This document shows, piece after piece, positions 1 to 8,532 of a DNA stretch of 64,000 bases. Positions within the stretch are counted from its first letter, which is position 1; the number at the start of each line of letters is the position of its first letter. Origin of the DNA: Ardenticatenaceae bacterium. GTDB taxonomy: Bacteria; Chloroflexota; Anaerolineae; Promineifilales; Promineifilaceae. The stretch covers positions 14,812 through 78,811 of the forward strand of contig JACKBR010000022.1 in the NCBI GenBank assembly GCA_020634495.1, written 5' to 3'. The notes under the pieces were generated by a model. It saw only the letters and a list, made by a program, of their open reading frames with translations, was not told the DNA's origin and searched no databases. A program made the position numbers and the translations under genes.

Positions 1-1302
1 GGCCTGATTTGGAATCGATTTGCGCGCTTCGGCACGAACTTTGCGTTCAGCTTCAAAGACCTCAGCGCGTGCTGCAATAATTTTGCCTTCAACACCGCCC
101 ACCAGTCGATCCAAATTGTAATAATCTTCTGAGGTAATGGGGCGGCCGGCTTCCTTTTTCGCCAGAACTTGCTGGGCAGAATCAATAAGTTTTTCGTTGC
201 CCACCACGGCCGGATCGGCTGCTGGATGATCCAGGTTATTGAGAGATTCGGCAGCGGCTTCGGTCAGGCTTTTGATGTCGATGCGCCAACCAGTGAGCTT
301 GGCTCCCAGGCGAGCGTTTTGCCCTTCGCGGCCAATTGCCAGAGATAGCTGATCATCCGGCACAATGACAACGGCCGTTTTGCCATCTTCAAAACTTTCT
401 TCCAAAAAGACGTGGGAAACACGCGCCGGACTGAGCGCCTTGGCAATGAACGTCTGTTGGTTGGAATCCCACTCAATAACGTCAATTTTTTCATCGTTTA
501 GCTCACGCACAATGCTTTGAATACGCACACCGCGCATACCCACACAAGCGCCAACCGGGTCTACCCCAGGCTGCAAAGCCAGCACAGCCACCTTGGAACG
601 CTGGCCAGCCTCACGAGCAATGCTCTTAATTTCCACCTGGCCGTTATAAATTTCTGGCACTTCCAGCTCCAGCAGGCGGCGCAGCAAATTGCGATGATTT
701 CGGCTTACAAAAATTTGCGGGCCACGATTGGTGCGGCGCACTTCCAGCACATACACGCGAATCTTGTCGTGGGCGCGGTAGCGCTCACCCTGAACCTGCT
801 GGCTCTTGGGCAAGATGGCTTCCGTGCGGCCCAGGCCAATTGTCAGGTGCTGCCCGCTAACGCTTTGCACTGTGCCGTTGACCAACTCGCCTTCGCGGCC
901 AGAAAAATCTTCATACAGCTGTTCGCGTTCCGCTTCACGCACGCGCTGCAAAAGCACTTGCTTGGCAGTTTGGGCGGCAATACGGCCAAAGCTGGCGGTT
1001 GTGCTGTCTACCATCACCAGGTCGCCATATTCGGCATCGGTGTGTCCCTCACGTTTGGCTTGTTCCAGCAACACCTCGGTTCGATTATCAAAAATCGAAT
1101 CAACCACTTCTTTTTCGGTGTAGATGGTTGGTTCGCCTGTGCGCGGATCAATGTCAACGGCCACTTTTTGCTGGGCGCTGATGTTGGTGTCGCGGCGGTA
1201 GGCAGAGACAAGCGCCGTCTTTAGCGCCTCAAAGACTTCTTCTTTGGGCAAACCGCGTTGTTCGCAAATTTCGTTAAAGGCTAAAATAAATTCGCTTTTC
1301 AT
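1..1302 (-). CDS. nusA: Transcription factor NusA (C-terminus beyond window edge)
   Basis: NusA binds RNA polymerase and nascent RNA and controls pausing, termination and antitermination. The frame runs from ATG at 1302 to base 1 without a stop, giving 434 codons. The order is an N-terminal polymerase-binding domain, an S1 domain, then KH domains with [12 protein letters not shown] near residue 250 and [16 protein letters not shown] near residue 325. The end of the protein lies outside the window. In many bacteria rimP precedes nusA; here the upstream gene is a divergent exonuclease, so nusA appears to be first in its operon. A consensus-like promoter and a terminator-like hairpin occupy the 150-nt leader. 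The family call is secure. Confidence 0.96.
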   Translation of the reverse strand, partial: MKSEFILAFNEICEQRGLPKEEVFEALKTALVSAYRRDTNISAQQKVAVDIDPRTGEPTIYTEKEVVDSIFDNRTEVLLEQAKREGHTDAEYGDLVMVDSTTASFGRIAAQTAKQVLLQRVREAEREQLYEDFSGREGELVNGTVQSVSGQHLTIGLGRTEAILPKSQQVQGERYRAHDKIRVYVLEVRRTNRGPQIFVSRNHRNLLRRLLELEVPEIYNGQVEIKSIAREAGQRSKVAVLALQPGVDPVGACVGMRGVRIQSIVRELNDEKIDVIEWDSNQQTFIAKALSPARVSHVFLEESFEDGKTAVVIVPDDQLSLAIGREGQNARLGAKLTGWRIDIKSLTEAAAESLNNLDHPAADPAVVGNEKLIDSAQQVLAKKEAGRPITSEDYYNLDRLVGGVEGKIIAARAEVFEAERKVRAEARKSIPNQA

Positions 1303-1400
1303 AGAGCAAATACCTTGTGTTCAATTATCTGTTTCTCTAAAGTTCCCACCTTTTTTACTGGAGGGAATTGTTTGTCAAATTTTCTACGATTGGAGCCAAG

Positions 1401-1429
1401 AAACAAAAAAAGTGGGGGCTGCCCACTTT
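1401..1429 (-). terminator. Terminator-like hairpin in the nusA leader (possible attenuator)
   Basis: An 8-bp perfect stem, AAAGTGGG paired with CCCACTTT around a 5-nt loop (1409-1429), is followed on the minus strand by a T-rich run (TTTTTTGTTT). It begins about 20 nt after the predicted start of the nusA transcript and lies over 100 nt before the ATG. No upstream minus-strand gene needs a terminator here, so premature termination of nusA itself is the natural reading. A second imperfect hairpin (TTCCCTCC with GGTGGGAA) lies nearer the start codon. Confidence 0.6.
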
Positions 1430-1457
1430 CCGCATTGTGCTCGTCAAATGTGGCAAA

Positions 1458-1486
1458 AGTATAGCATGGGTTTGTGCAGTTGGCAA
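1458..1486 (-). promoter_or_regulatory. Sigma-70-type promoter of nusA
   Basis: On the minus strand a -35 box TTGCCA (1486-1481) and a -10 box TATACT (1463-1458) are separated by exactly 17 nt. Transcription would start near 1451 and give a leader of about 150 nt before the nusA ATG at 1302. The match to consensus is good and the position is right; it has not been tested. Confidence 0.72.
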
Positions 1487-1579
1487 AATTTTCTCGTGAA
1501 AATTTAGCGCTTTTTTAGACGAGGCGGGTGATTGGCTAAGAACTTCGCCATGAGCGGGCGTGTTGCATACAATTGGGAC

Positions 1580-2422
1580 ATGGATTTATCTGGGTTAGAG
1601 AAACGGCCGTCTGACGTGCCGCTTGTGATATTGGATACAGAAACAACAGGATTGTATCCGGGGCTGGGCCACCGCGTAGTGGAAATTGGTGCCGTGCGGC
1701 TGGAAAACTGGCAGGAAGTGGGGCAGGTTAGCACCCTGGTGCAGCCGGGGCGCAAGATGGATCCCAAAGCCAGCAGCGTCAATGGCATTTATGATGAAGA
1801 TTTGGCCGGGCAGCCGACGTTTAGCCAGGTGGCCGACGACCTGCTGGCGCTGCTGGACGGCGCGGTGCTGGTGGCCCACAATGCAGAATTTGACGCTGGT
1901 TTTTTGGGTCAAGAGTTTCTGATTCACGGCCTAAAAGTGAACGGCGCGCCGGGAACACTGCCTAATCCCTGGTTATGTACCTTGCAGTTGGCCCGACGTT
2001 ATTTCCATTTTGGGCGCAACAATCTGAGCCATATTGCCCATCATTTGGGGGTACGCATGGGGCGGGCGCACCGGGCATTGAGTGATGTGTACACCACGGC
2101 CGAAATTCTTAAGCGCATGGTGCGGACGTTGCAGCAGCGTAAATTGGATACGGTTAGCGATTTGCTGTACGCGCAGGGCGCACCTATTTTTGCCCCGCTG
2201 CCCACCACGCTGCCGCTGCCCCCGGCCATTGCAGATGCTCTGGCAAACGGCCGTAACCTGCGCATCCTCTACCTGGGCAAAAATGGAGAGTCGAACCGCG
2301 AAATTACCCCGTTGTACCCCAGTGAACATCGTGGTGTTGCCTATTTGGTTTCCTACTGCCATTTAGCGCGTGAGCAACGAACCTTTCGCTTAGATCGTAT
2401 TTTTAGTGCAGAACTGCTCTAA
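1580..2422 (+). CDS. DEDDh 3'-5' exonuclease (DnaQ-like) with C-terminal WYL-like domain
   Basis: The N-terminal ~180 residues are a DnaQ/epsilon-type exonuclease: Exo I as LDTETTG, Exo II as HNAEFDAGFL, Exo III as HRALSDVYTT, so all acidic residues and the catalytic His are present. The last ~60 residues (ITPLYPSEHRG, YLVSYCHLAREQRTFRLDRI) resemble a WYL ligand-sensing domain, usually found in DNA-damage or CRISPR-linked regulators. Two starts are possible. ATG 1580 has TACAAT at 1568-1573, six bases upstream, suggesting a leaderless message. TTG 1532 has GAGG seven bases upstream and would add 16 residues. I prefer 1580 because the extra residues look unlike the family. The gene is divergent from nusA and is not the polymerase III epsilon subunit by context. 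Confidence 0.85.
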   Translation: MDLSGLEKRPSDVPLVILDTETTGLYPGLGHRVVEIGAVRLENWQEVGQVSTLVQPGRKMDPKASSVNGIYDEDLAGQPTFSQVADDLLALLDGAVLVAHNAEFDAGFLGQEFLIHGLKVNGAPGTLPNPWLCTLQLARRYFHFGRNNLSHIAHHLGVRMGRAHRALSDVYTTAEILKRMVRTLQQRKLDTVSDLLYAQGAPIFAPLPTTLPLPPAIADALANGRNLRILYLGKNGESNREITPLYPSEHRGVAYLVSYCHLAREQRTFRLDRIFSAELL

Positions 2423-2500
2423 AAATGCAAAAGGCAAAAAGCGAAGCGAGTGAATGATGATGATGTGGGCTGATTTTTATCCAGCAGAGGAACCTCGGCT

Positions 2501-3757
2501 ATGTTTCCCAACTTTACTACTTTAACCGACACGCGAAACGGCCGTATTTTGCTGTTTGGCTTCCTCTACTTTGCCCAAGGAGCCATTGCCGCCTACGTAT
2601 TGATCTTCAACAATTTGTACCTACGTGCATTTGGGGCCGCAGCCTGGCAGCTTTCGCTGCTCAATGGTCTGCTGATTGTGCCTTTTATCCTGAAAATTGG
2701 TATTGGCGTGCTGAGCGATAAAGTTAAGTTGCGGCTGCCCCTGTTTGGTACGGGCCACCGACGGCCGTACATTAGCCTGGGGCTGCTGCTCATTTCTGTT
2801 AGCGGCATTGCCGCCGCCTTTGTGCCCCCTGTGGAGATGTACCCGCTTTTTGTGCTGATCGCTTTGTTAATTGCCCTTGGTCTGGCGCTGTATGACACGG
2901 TGACCGATGGGTATGCCATCGACGTGACGCCTGCCGAGGAGCAGGGACAGATTCAGGGAGTGATGGTGGTAGGTCGGGCGCTGGGGGTGGTGATTTTGGC
3001 ATCGGTTTACGGCCGTATCATCGAGATGTTTGGCTGGACGGTTATTTTTATAGCGGTTGCCCTCCTGACGCTCACCCCGCAAATCTTGCTGCGCTTTACC
3101 CATGAGCCAGAGCACCGGGCCAGCTCTCAAGCCTTTAGCTGGGATGCGCTGCGCAGCCTGTGGCGGCCCGATATTTTTCGGTTTAGCCTGTACGCCATTG
3201 TTTATTCTGTGGCCATTTACGGAGCCAATGCCATCGTGGCCTTGTTTGCCAATGAGGGCTTGGGGCAGTCGCTGGTAGCTGTGGGCGATGTGGCTGCTTT
3301 GGGGGGCATTGGCATGGTGGTTGGTGGCGCGTTGGCCACCTACCAGCTCCGCCGCCCCACGGTTTCTATTTGGCAGCAGGGGGTGTGGACGGCAGCGGCC
3401 GTATTTGTGGTTCTGCTGCTCATGGCCCTGGTTGCCGATGAAAACAACATCATGGTTATGTTTGTGCTTTGGGGCATTTGCCTGTCTGCTTCGGAGCTAA
3501 TTTACATAACGTTGGCAATGGCCAAGGCCGACCGGCGCATGGGGGCGGGCCAGTTTGCCATTTTCATGGCCATTTCCAATATTGGCGTAGGGCTGGGCCA
3601 GTCTGCCTCTACCAGTTTGATTGACACCATTGATTTCCGCTGGATTTTTGTGGGGCTGGCCGTTATCAATCTGTTGTTATTTCCTCTTTTGGCCAAAATG
3701 CGCCAGGATGATGAACGTGATCCCAATCCATTGTTAACGGCCGTTTCCGGTAGTTAA
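2501..3757 (+). CDS. MFS transporter (BT1/AmpG-like)
   Basis: A 418-residue protein with about twelve hydrophobic segments. Loop 2-3 carries GVLSDKVKLRLPLFGTGHRR, the SD...GxRRP pattern of MFS proteins of the folate-biopterin/AmpG type. The segment YDTVTDGYAIDVTPAEEQG is also typical of that branch. Substrate cannot be read from sequence. An AGAGGA ribosome site sits 8-9 nt before ATG 2501. The neighbours (exonuclease, GNAT, SDR) do not suggest a pathway. Three exact ACGGCCGT octamers and one variant lie within the frame, coding Asn-Gly-Arg, Arg-Pro or Tyr-Gly-Arg. Confidence 0.85.
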   Translation: MFPNFTTLTDTRNGRILLFGFLYFAQGAIAAYVLIFNNLYLRAFGAAAWQLSLLNGLLIVPFILKIGIGVLSDKVKLRLPLFGTGHRRPYISLGLLLISVSGIAAAFVPPVEMYPLFVLIALLIALGLALYDTVTDGYAIDVTPAEEQGQIQGVMVVGRALGVVILASVYGRIIEMFGWTVIFIAVALLTLTPQILLRFTHEPEHRASSQAFSWDALRSLWRPDIFRFSLYAIVYSVAIYGANAIVALFANEGLGQSLVAVGDVAALGGIGMVVGGALATYQLRRPTVSIWQQGVWTAAAVFVVLLLMALVADENNIMVMFVLWGICLSASELIYITLAMAKADRRMGAGQFAIFMAISNIGVGLGQSASTSLIDTIDFRWIFVGLAVINLLLFPLLAKMRQDDERDPNPLLTAVSGS

Positions 3758-3938
3758 CATAACAAAACAAAGCCCTTAAGCGAATCCTTTGTTAAGGCCA
3801 TTTCAACTTGCCAAACAGGCCCACCCCTGCCAAAAACAATCTATAACCCCTAACCTTTGTTAGATTACACAGCGCGGCATTTGGCGCACAATTTGCCCCA
3901 AGCAAACACTGTTTTGTAACTCAAATGAGGTGAACCAA

Positions 3939-4496
3939 ATGTTGACACCAAAGGCTCAATATCAGACTATGCAGCAGGCTCGTGGGTGGGCGGGCCAAAC
4001 GGCCGTTACCATTCGCCCTGCAACCCCCAACGATCTGGATATGCTTGTTGACCTACACGGCCGTCTTTCTGATGAAAGTTTGCACAAGCGCTTTTTGCGC
4101 GTTTACCGGCCAACGGTGGAGGATATTGCTTTTATGGTGAATTTGGAAAGGTGCCGGGGAGCTGCCATCATTGCCACCACTCGTGTCAACCAGCGGGAAA
4201 TGGCGGTTGGGTTGGCTTATTACGTTGTTGAAGATAGGTCTAAGCCCCTTTCGGCTGAACCTGCTTTTGTGGTGGATGATTGGTATCAGGGACAGGGAAT
4301 TGGCACCCGGCTGTTTGAGGCGCTGCGCCAAACGGCCGTTGCCCGGCAAGTTAGGGCCTTCAATGCGGTTATACATCCGGCCAACGCCCGCATGAAGCGC
4401 ATTTTTGAGCACTCTGGTCTGCCCCAGCGGCACTGCTGGCGATATGGTGAATACGAACTGCACATTCGGCTGCGAGGAGGTAAATGGTATGTTTAA
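3939..4496 (+). CDS. GNAT family N-acetyltransferase
   Basis: A 185-residue single-domain GNAT. The opening TIRPATPNDLDMLVDLHGRL and the acetyl-CoA pyrophosphate loop DDWYQGQGIGTRLF (Q/R-x-x-G-x-G/A pattern) are clear. RLSDESLHKRFLRVYRP resembles the acetyltransferase domain appended to Pat/acyl-CoA synthetase proteins, but the synthetase part is absent. ATG 3939 is chosen because GAGGTG lies 6-7 nt upstream; a GTG at 3930 would overlap that ribosome site. The acceptor substrate is unknown. The next gene is an SDR after a 116-nt gap. Confidence 0.87.
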   Translation: MLTPKAQYQTMQQARGWAGQTAVTIRPATPNDLDMLVDLHGRLSDESLHKRFLRVYRPTVEDIAFMVNLERCRGAAIIATTRVNQREMAVGLAYYVVEDRSKPLSAEPAFVVDDWYQGQGIGTRLFEALRQTAVARQVRAFNAVIHPANARMKRIFEHSGLPQRHCWRYGEYELHIRLRGGKWYV

Positions 4497-4600
4497 GATC
4501 ATAAGCTCCAGCAGCGTCGCTAATTTTGCCCTGGCCGCAATGAAATTGGCCTACAAACCAATGCCCAAAAAGGTTTGATGTTTAGCCAACAATATTGACG

Positions 4601-4606
4601 TATACT
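4601..4606 (+). promoter_or_regulatory. -10 box six bases before the SDR start codon (leaderless)
   Basis: TATACT ends 6 nt before ATG 4613, placing the transcription start at or next to the A of the start codon. No Shine-Dalgarno sequence lies in between. No convincing -35 box is visible at 17 nt. Confidence 0.45.
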
Positions 4607-4612
4607 CGGCAC

Positions 4613-5290
4613 ATGGAAAATGGAAAAAATCTTAAAGTTGCGATTATAACTGGCGCGGGCCAGGGTTTGGGGGCAGTCATTGCCCAGACTCTGGCTGCGG
4701 CGGGGATTCGTATTGTTGTTAATGACATCAATCCAGACCGGGCGGAACGAACGGCCGTATCCATTCGTGAAGCAGGTGGCACCGCCATCGCTGTGGCCGC
4801 CGACGTGGCTAACAAGTTCCAATGCGCCCATCTCATTGAAACCACCCGCGCTGAATGGGGACGGCTGGACATTTTGGTGAACAATGCTGGCATTATGCCC
4901 CGCTCTACCATCATCAAGCTGGATGAGTGGGAGTGGAACCGCTGCCTGGAAGTGAACCTGAAAGGCACATTTTTTATGAGCCAGCTGTGCGGTCGGGTGA
5001 TGGCAGATGAAAACCAGAATCGAGGCGGCGGCGTTATCATCAATATTGCCTCGACAGCCGGGGTGCAAACTGCATTTGAAGGCCGGGCGGCGTACTGCGC
5101 CAGCAAGGCGGGCGTGGTGGGCTTTGCCCGCGAATGTGCTCGTGAATATGCCAAGTACGGCATTCGCGTGCACACCTTACTGCCAGATGAGGAACGGCCG
5201 TCTCCGCCCCATGTCATTGCCCAGGCAGTGCATACCCTCTGCCACCAACCCGGCGACGAACTCATCCACCTCACTGCCTCCATTGATTAA
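4613..5290 (+). CDS. SDR family NAD(P)-dependent oxidoreductase (short form)
   Basis: A classical Rossmann oxidoreductase of 225 residues. Visible are the cofactor loop TGAGQGLG, the acidic residue after beta-2 (NDIN), the structural NNAG, the catalytic Ser in IASTAG and the catalytic pair in YCASK. The Asp-Ile-Asn at beta-2 favours NAD over NADP. The C-terminal substrate loop is shorter than usual: after YCASK the protein has only about 65 residues and ends without the common PG..T/R..M segment. Substrate is therefore uncertain. ATG 4613 is preferred to the in-frame TTG at 4595. The gene ends at a strong terminator. Confidence 0.88.
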   Translation: MENGKNLKVAIITGAGQGLGAVIAQTLAAAGIRIVVNDINPDRAERTAVSIREAGGTAIAVAADVANKFQCAHLIETTRAEWGRLDILVNNAGIMPRSTIIKLDEWEWNRCLEVNLKGTFFMSQLCGRVMADENQNRGGGVIINIASTAGVQTAFEGRAAYCASKAGVVGFARECAREYAKYGIRVHTLLPDEERPSPPHVIAQAVHTLCHQPGDELIHLTASID

Positions 5291-5297
5291 CTCGTAG

Positions 5298-5356
5298 CCC
5301 CAAGGGTTTTGTCCATAGATGTTTCAAACCGTGCAAAACATGCCCTTGGGGTTTTT
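5298..5356 (+). terminator. Rho-independent terminator after the SDR gene
   Basis: CCCCAAGGG (5298-5306) pairs with CCCTTGGGG (5343-5351); the stem continues inward through TTTTG/CAAAA with a small bulge. TTTTT follows at 5352-5356. Confidence 0.75.
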
Positions 5357-5398
5357 ACCCGGCTTGTTTTTGCACAATCATGGGAACCTTCTATACTG

Positions 5399-5415
5399 TT
5401 AACAAATTGTTAACA
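5399..5415 (+). promoter_or_regulatory. Candidate Pho box (TTAACA direct repeat, 11-bp period)
   Basis: TTAACA occurs at 5399-5404 and again at 5410-5415, so the repeats start 11 bp apart. Gram-positive PhoP sites are TT(A/T/C)ACA repeats with the same period. The site lies just downstream of a TATACT -10-like box (5392-5397) and about 30 nt before the phosphate transporter. If the promoter is real, this position would suit repression rather than activation. Confidence 0.4.
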
Positions 5416-5446
5416 ATTCAGCCTCGCTGGCTGCACCAGGTCTTCC

Positions 5447-6430
5447 ATGAGTTTTTCCTTTTTCCTACTGTTACTCACTGCTCTCATTTTTGATTTTCTC
5501 AATGGTTTTCATGACAGCGCCAATATTGTGGCCACGCCTATCGCTTCGCGGGCAATGGCCCCGCGCAAAGTGTTGTGGCTGGCGGCGCTTGCCCATTTTG
5601 TCGGGCCATTTTTGTTTGGCGTGGCTGTGGCCGAAACCATTGGCAAAGGGTTAACTGATCCGGCACACGTTACCATGCCCGTGGTGATTGCCGCCATGCT
5701 GGCGGCCGTCATCTGGAATGTGGTGACCTGGTATTTGGGCATCCCGGCCAGTTCGTCCCATGCGCTGGTGGGCGGCGTGGTTGGGGCTGTGCTGGTGGCT
5801 GAAGGGGTGGGGGCTATTCAGGCTGGCGGTCTGACAACGGTGTTGGTTGCCCTCTTCCTGTCCCCCATTCTGGGCTTGATTATTGGTTATTTGCTCATGA
5901 AGCTGACCCTTTTTCTGGTGCGGGGGGCCACGCCGCGGGTCAATATCTTTTTTAAGCAGTCACAAGTGATTACGGCCGTTGGCCTGGCCCTGAGCCATGG
6001 AGCCAATGACGCCCAAAAAACAATGGGGATCATTACGCTGGGGTTGGTGGTGGAAGGCATGATTCCTGAATTTGTGGTGCCACTTTGGGTAATTGCCCTG
6101 AGCGCTGGCGCGATTGCCCTGGGTACGGCCATGGGCGGCTGGCGGCTCATTCGCACGCTGGGCGGCCGTATTTACAAAATTCGTCCGGTGGATGGCTTTG
6201 TTTCCCAAATTTCGGGAGCTTCCATCATTTTGGGCGCAGCCTTGCTGGGTGGGCCTGTAAGCACAACTCAAGTGATGAGCTCTAGCATTATGGGCGCTGG
6301 CTCGGCCCAGAGGTTTACCAAAGTCCGCTGGCAGGTCGGTTATGAAATGGTCATCGCCTGGGTACTAACGATCCCGGTGTCTGGCATTTTAGCAGCGCTG
6401 TTTTACTTTCCCCTGAACGCTATCCTGTAG
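5447..6430 (+). CDS. pit: Inorganic phosphate transporter, Pit family
   Basis: A 327-residue integral membrane protein with the two inverted PiT signatures: DFLNGFHDSANIVATPIA near the N-terminus and LALSHGANDAQKTMG in the second half. About ten hydrophobic segments are present. The family imports phosphate, often as a metal-phosphate complex, with protons or sodium. The next gene, 43 nt downstream, is DUF47, the usual partner of Pit in bacteria, which supports the assignment. A Pho-box-like repeat sits upstream. The length is at the short end for the family, as expected where the long cytoplasmic loop is missing. Confidence 0.93.
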   Translation: MSFSFFLLLLTALIFDFLNGFHDSANIVATPIASRAMAPRKVLWLAALAHFVGPFLFGVAVAETIGKGLTDPAHVTMPVVIAAMLAAVIWNVVTWYLGIPASSSHALVGGVVGAVLVAEGVGAIQAGGLTTVLVALFLSPILGLIIGYLLMKLTLFLVRGATPRVNIFFKQSQVITAVGLALSHGANDAQKTMGIITLGLVVEGMIPEFVVPLWVIALSAGAIALGTAMGGWRLIRTLGGRIYKIRPVDGFVSQISGASIILGAALLGGPVSTTQVMSSSIMGAGSAQRFTKVRWQVGYEMVIAWVLTIPVSGILAALFYFPLNAIL

Positions 6431-6473
6431 GTCAATTTTGCCAAATTGCCCCGCTTTTTTGGAGGTCATGCAC

Positions 6474-7103
6474 ATGGAATGGTTCAAACGATTCATCAAA
6501 CCGAAGCAAAGCAATTTTTTGCAGCTGCTCATTCAGCAAGGGGAGTACACTGTTATCAGTGTGGAATCGTTAAAAGCGTACCTGAAAAAGCCCAATGAAA
6601 AGCGCAGCGTGCAGGCACGGCAGGTAGAAAAAGAAGCGGATGAAGTCCATCGTATTTTGGTGCATGAGCTGGAGGATAGTTTTGTCACGCCGCTAGACCG
6701 TGAAGATATTTTTGCCCTGTCGCGGGCGCTGGATAATTTTATTGATTATGTGTATGACACAATTGAAGAGATGGTAATTTTTGAGCTGGAGCCGTTTACG
6801 GCCGTTTCCCAAATAGCCGATCTGCTGCTAGAAATGGCCCAGGAACTGCACCTCACCATGGAGCGCCTGCTCGACCATCCCCGCGTGGCCAATGAGCATG
6901 CCCGCCGGGTGAAAAAGCTGGAAAATGCGGTGGAGCACGCTTACCGTCAAAGCCTGGCCGATCTATTTCAAGGGCCAGAAGATACCGAGCACATCATGCA
7001 CATGCTTAAATGCCGTGAAGTGCTGCGTCACCTTTCCAACGCTGCCGATCAGGGGGACAAAGCGGCCGACATCGTGATGGATATTGGCGTAAAGTGGAGT
7101 TAG
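6474..7103 (+). CDS. DUF47 family phosphate-transport accessory protein (PhoU-like)
   Basis: A soluble, all-helical protein of 209 residues. It matches the DUF47/PhoU-like family in its acidic helices (EKEADEVHRILVHELEDSF, TPLDREDIFALSRALDNFID), whose D/E residues bind metal in PhoU homologues. It probably regulates the Pit transporter encoded just upstream. ATG 6474 is chosen because GGAGG (6461-6465) is 8 nt upstream; ATG 6468 would leave only 2 nt. The pair forms an evident operon. Confidence 0.9.
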   Translation: MEWFKRFIKPKQSNFLQLLIQQGEYTVISVESLKAYLKKPNEKRSVQARQVEKEADEVHRILVHELEDSFVTPLDREDIFALSRALDNFIDYVYDTIEEMVIFELEPFTAVSQIADLLLEMAQELHLTMERLLDHPRVANEHARRVKKLENAVEHAYRQSLADLFQGPEDTEHIMHMLKCREVLRHLSNAADQGDKAADIVMDIGVKWS

Positions 7104-7139
7104 GGAGAATGTGATTGGGTAATTGCCTGAATTACCTAA

Positions 7140-8444
7140 TTACTCGTATTTCAACGCCTTAATCGGCGACAGCGTTGCTGCCCCCAGCGCCGGATACAGC
7201 CCGGAAACTAGCCCTACAATTGTGGCAAAAACAAGCGCAAAAACGGGCAGCCAGGTGGGCGTAGCCACCGCCACAGTGGGCGGCGGCGCACCCGTCTCCA
7301 CCGACTGCCCGGCCAGATAAGCCAGCGCCAGCACGTTCACCACCTGACCCAAACTCCAGCCCAGCAGCACCCCGCCCAGACCACCTAAAAAGCCAATCCC
7401 GGCTGATTCGCCCAAAAACACCGCCAGCACATGCCGGTTGGTGGCACCCACAGCTTTCATCAACCCAATTTCGCGCGTGCGCTCCAAAATTGCCATGGCC
7501 ATTGTGTTGGCAATGCCAATGGCGGCCACCAGCAGAGCAATGGCCCCCACGCCGCCAAAAATGACCTGCAAAATGGTATAAAAGCCGCTAATCCCCTGCA
7601 CAAACGACTGTGGCGAATAGGCCTGGTAGCCCAGGGCCACAATCTGGTCGGTAACGTCGATGACATTGTCGATGGAAGCCGCCCGCACGACCAGCCCTGG
7701 ATAGCCCACTTCGTCCCGGTTGATTGGTTTGCCCTGAACCCAGGTGTTGTAACCTGCCATCTCTGGCAGCGAAATGTACATGGACCAGTCCGGCTCGTCA
7801 CGCGCTTCGGCAATGATCCCGGCAATGCGCAATCGTACGGTCTTGCGGGTTTCTGTGCCGTCGTTGTTCCACTTTACCAGCACCAGGGAGACTTGCTTGT
7901 CCAGCAAATCCTCTGCGGCTGGCGGCTCGATGGATTCACCAGGACGAGGGCGAGGATTGTACAAATTTTGCGGTACGGCCGATCCGATAATCATCGTGCC
8001 GCGTTCGAGTTGTAGGGTGCCTGCCTGGGCCTTCACGCCGAGGTTGCTCAAATTGTCGGTGCCGATGCCTACCAACTGCCCGCCGCCCTCCAGCCGGTCT
8101 ACGGTGATGAAGCCCCAGCCCTGAAAATATTCTTGGGGAATAACGGCCGTTACCCCCGGCAGCCCGCTAATATCCACCACTGTTTGATCGGTGATGACGG
8201 TTATCGAGCCGGGTTCACCTGTTTCTGGATTTGGCTCGCCATAATTGGGCCACACCTGAATCTTGGTCAGGTCGCCAATGCCGCCCAGCTGGCTGGCCGC
8301 GTTTTGCTGCAAGCCATTGCCCAAAGACACCAGCAGCACCACCGCCGCCGTACCAATGATGACGCCAACGGCCGTTAGCGCCACACGCCCCTTGCGCCGC
8401 GCCAGGTTTTCCCACACGAGTGAAAGCAAATCAAAAATGCCCAT
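7140..8444 (-). CDS. ABC transporter permease, MacB/FtsX type
   Basis: A 434-residue permease with the MacB layout: one N-terminal membrane helix within NLARRKGRVALTAVGVIIG, a large extracytoplasmic domain (about residues 45-275), then three C-terminal helices. The region after the first of these, ERTREIGLMKAVGATNRHV, is the FtsX/MacB coupling signature. Such permeases drive mechanical export or signalling rather than import. The ATPase is encoded upstream in the same operon and a secreted CARDB protein lies between them, perhaps as the extracytoplasmic partner. The gene is last in the operon. Substrate unknown. Confidence 0.9.
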   Translation of the reverse strand: MGIFDLLSLVWENLARRKGRVALTAVGVIIGTAAVVLLVSLGNGLQQNAASQLGGIGDLTKIQVWPNYGEPNPETGEPGSITVITDQTVVDISGLPGVTAVIPQEYFQGWGFITVDRLEGGGQLVGIGTDNLSNLGVKAQAGTLQLERGTMIIGSAVPQNLYNPRPRPGESIEPPAAEDLLDKQVSLVLVKWNNDGTETRKTVRLRIAGIIAEARDEPDWSMYISLPEMAGYNTWVQGKPINRDEVGYPGLVVRAASIDNVIDVTDQIVALGYQAYSPQSFVQGISGFYTILQVIFGGVGAIALLVAAIGIANTMAMAILERTREIGLMKAVGATNRHVLAVFLGESAGIGFLGGLGGVLLGWSLGQVVNVLALAYLAGQSVETGAPPPTVAVATPTWLPVFALVFATIVGLVSGLYPALGAATLSPIKALKYE

Positions 8445-8457
8445 AAAAAACCTTTGG

Positions 8458-8525
8458 TTTTGGAGATTGGAGACTAGAGATTAGAGATTGGTTCGCTTTT
8501 AATCTCCAATCTCTAATCTCCCCAT
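8458..8525 (+). repeat. GGAGATT/AATCTCC palindromic repeat element, intergenic copy
   Basis: Degenerate tandem copies of GGAGATT(A/G) at 8462-8490 face their reverse complement AATCTCCAATCTCTAATCTC at 8501-8520, forming a long hairpin between the permease and CARDB genes. The same element recurs inside mutL (28508-28575) and the amidohydrolase gene (63275-63342, and a half copy at 62504-62536). Confidence 0.75.
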
Positions 8526-8532
8526 CTCCCTT

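Noticed and set aside
517..1224. Long plus-strand open frame of 235 residues
   Set aside because: It is the antisense shadow of nusA, whose minus-strand frame has full domain homology.
4520..5283. Two long minus-strand frames opposite the SDR gene
   Set aside because: The plus strand has all SDR motifs; the antisense products have no recognisable domain.
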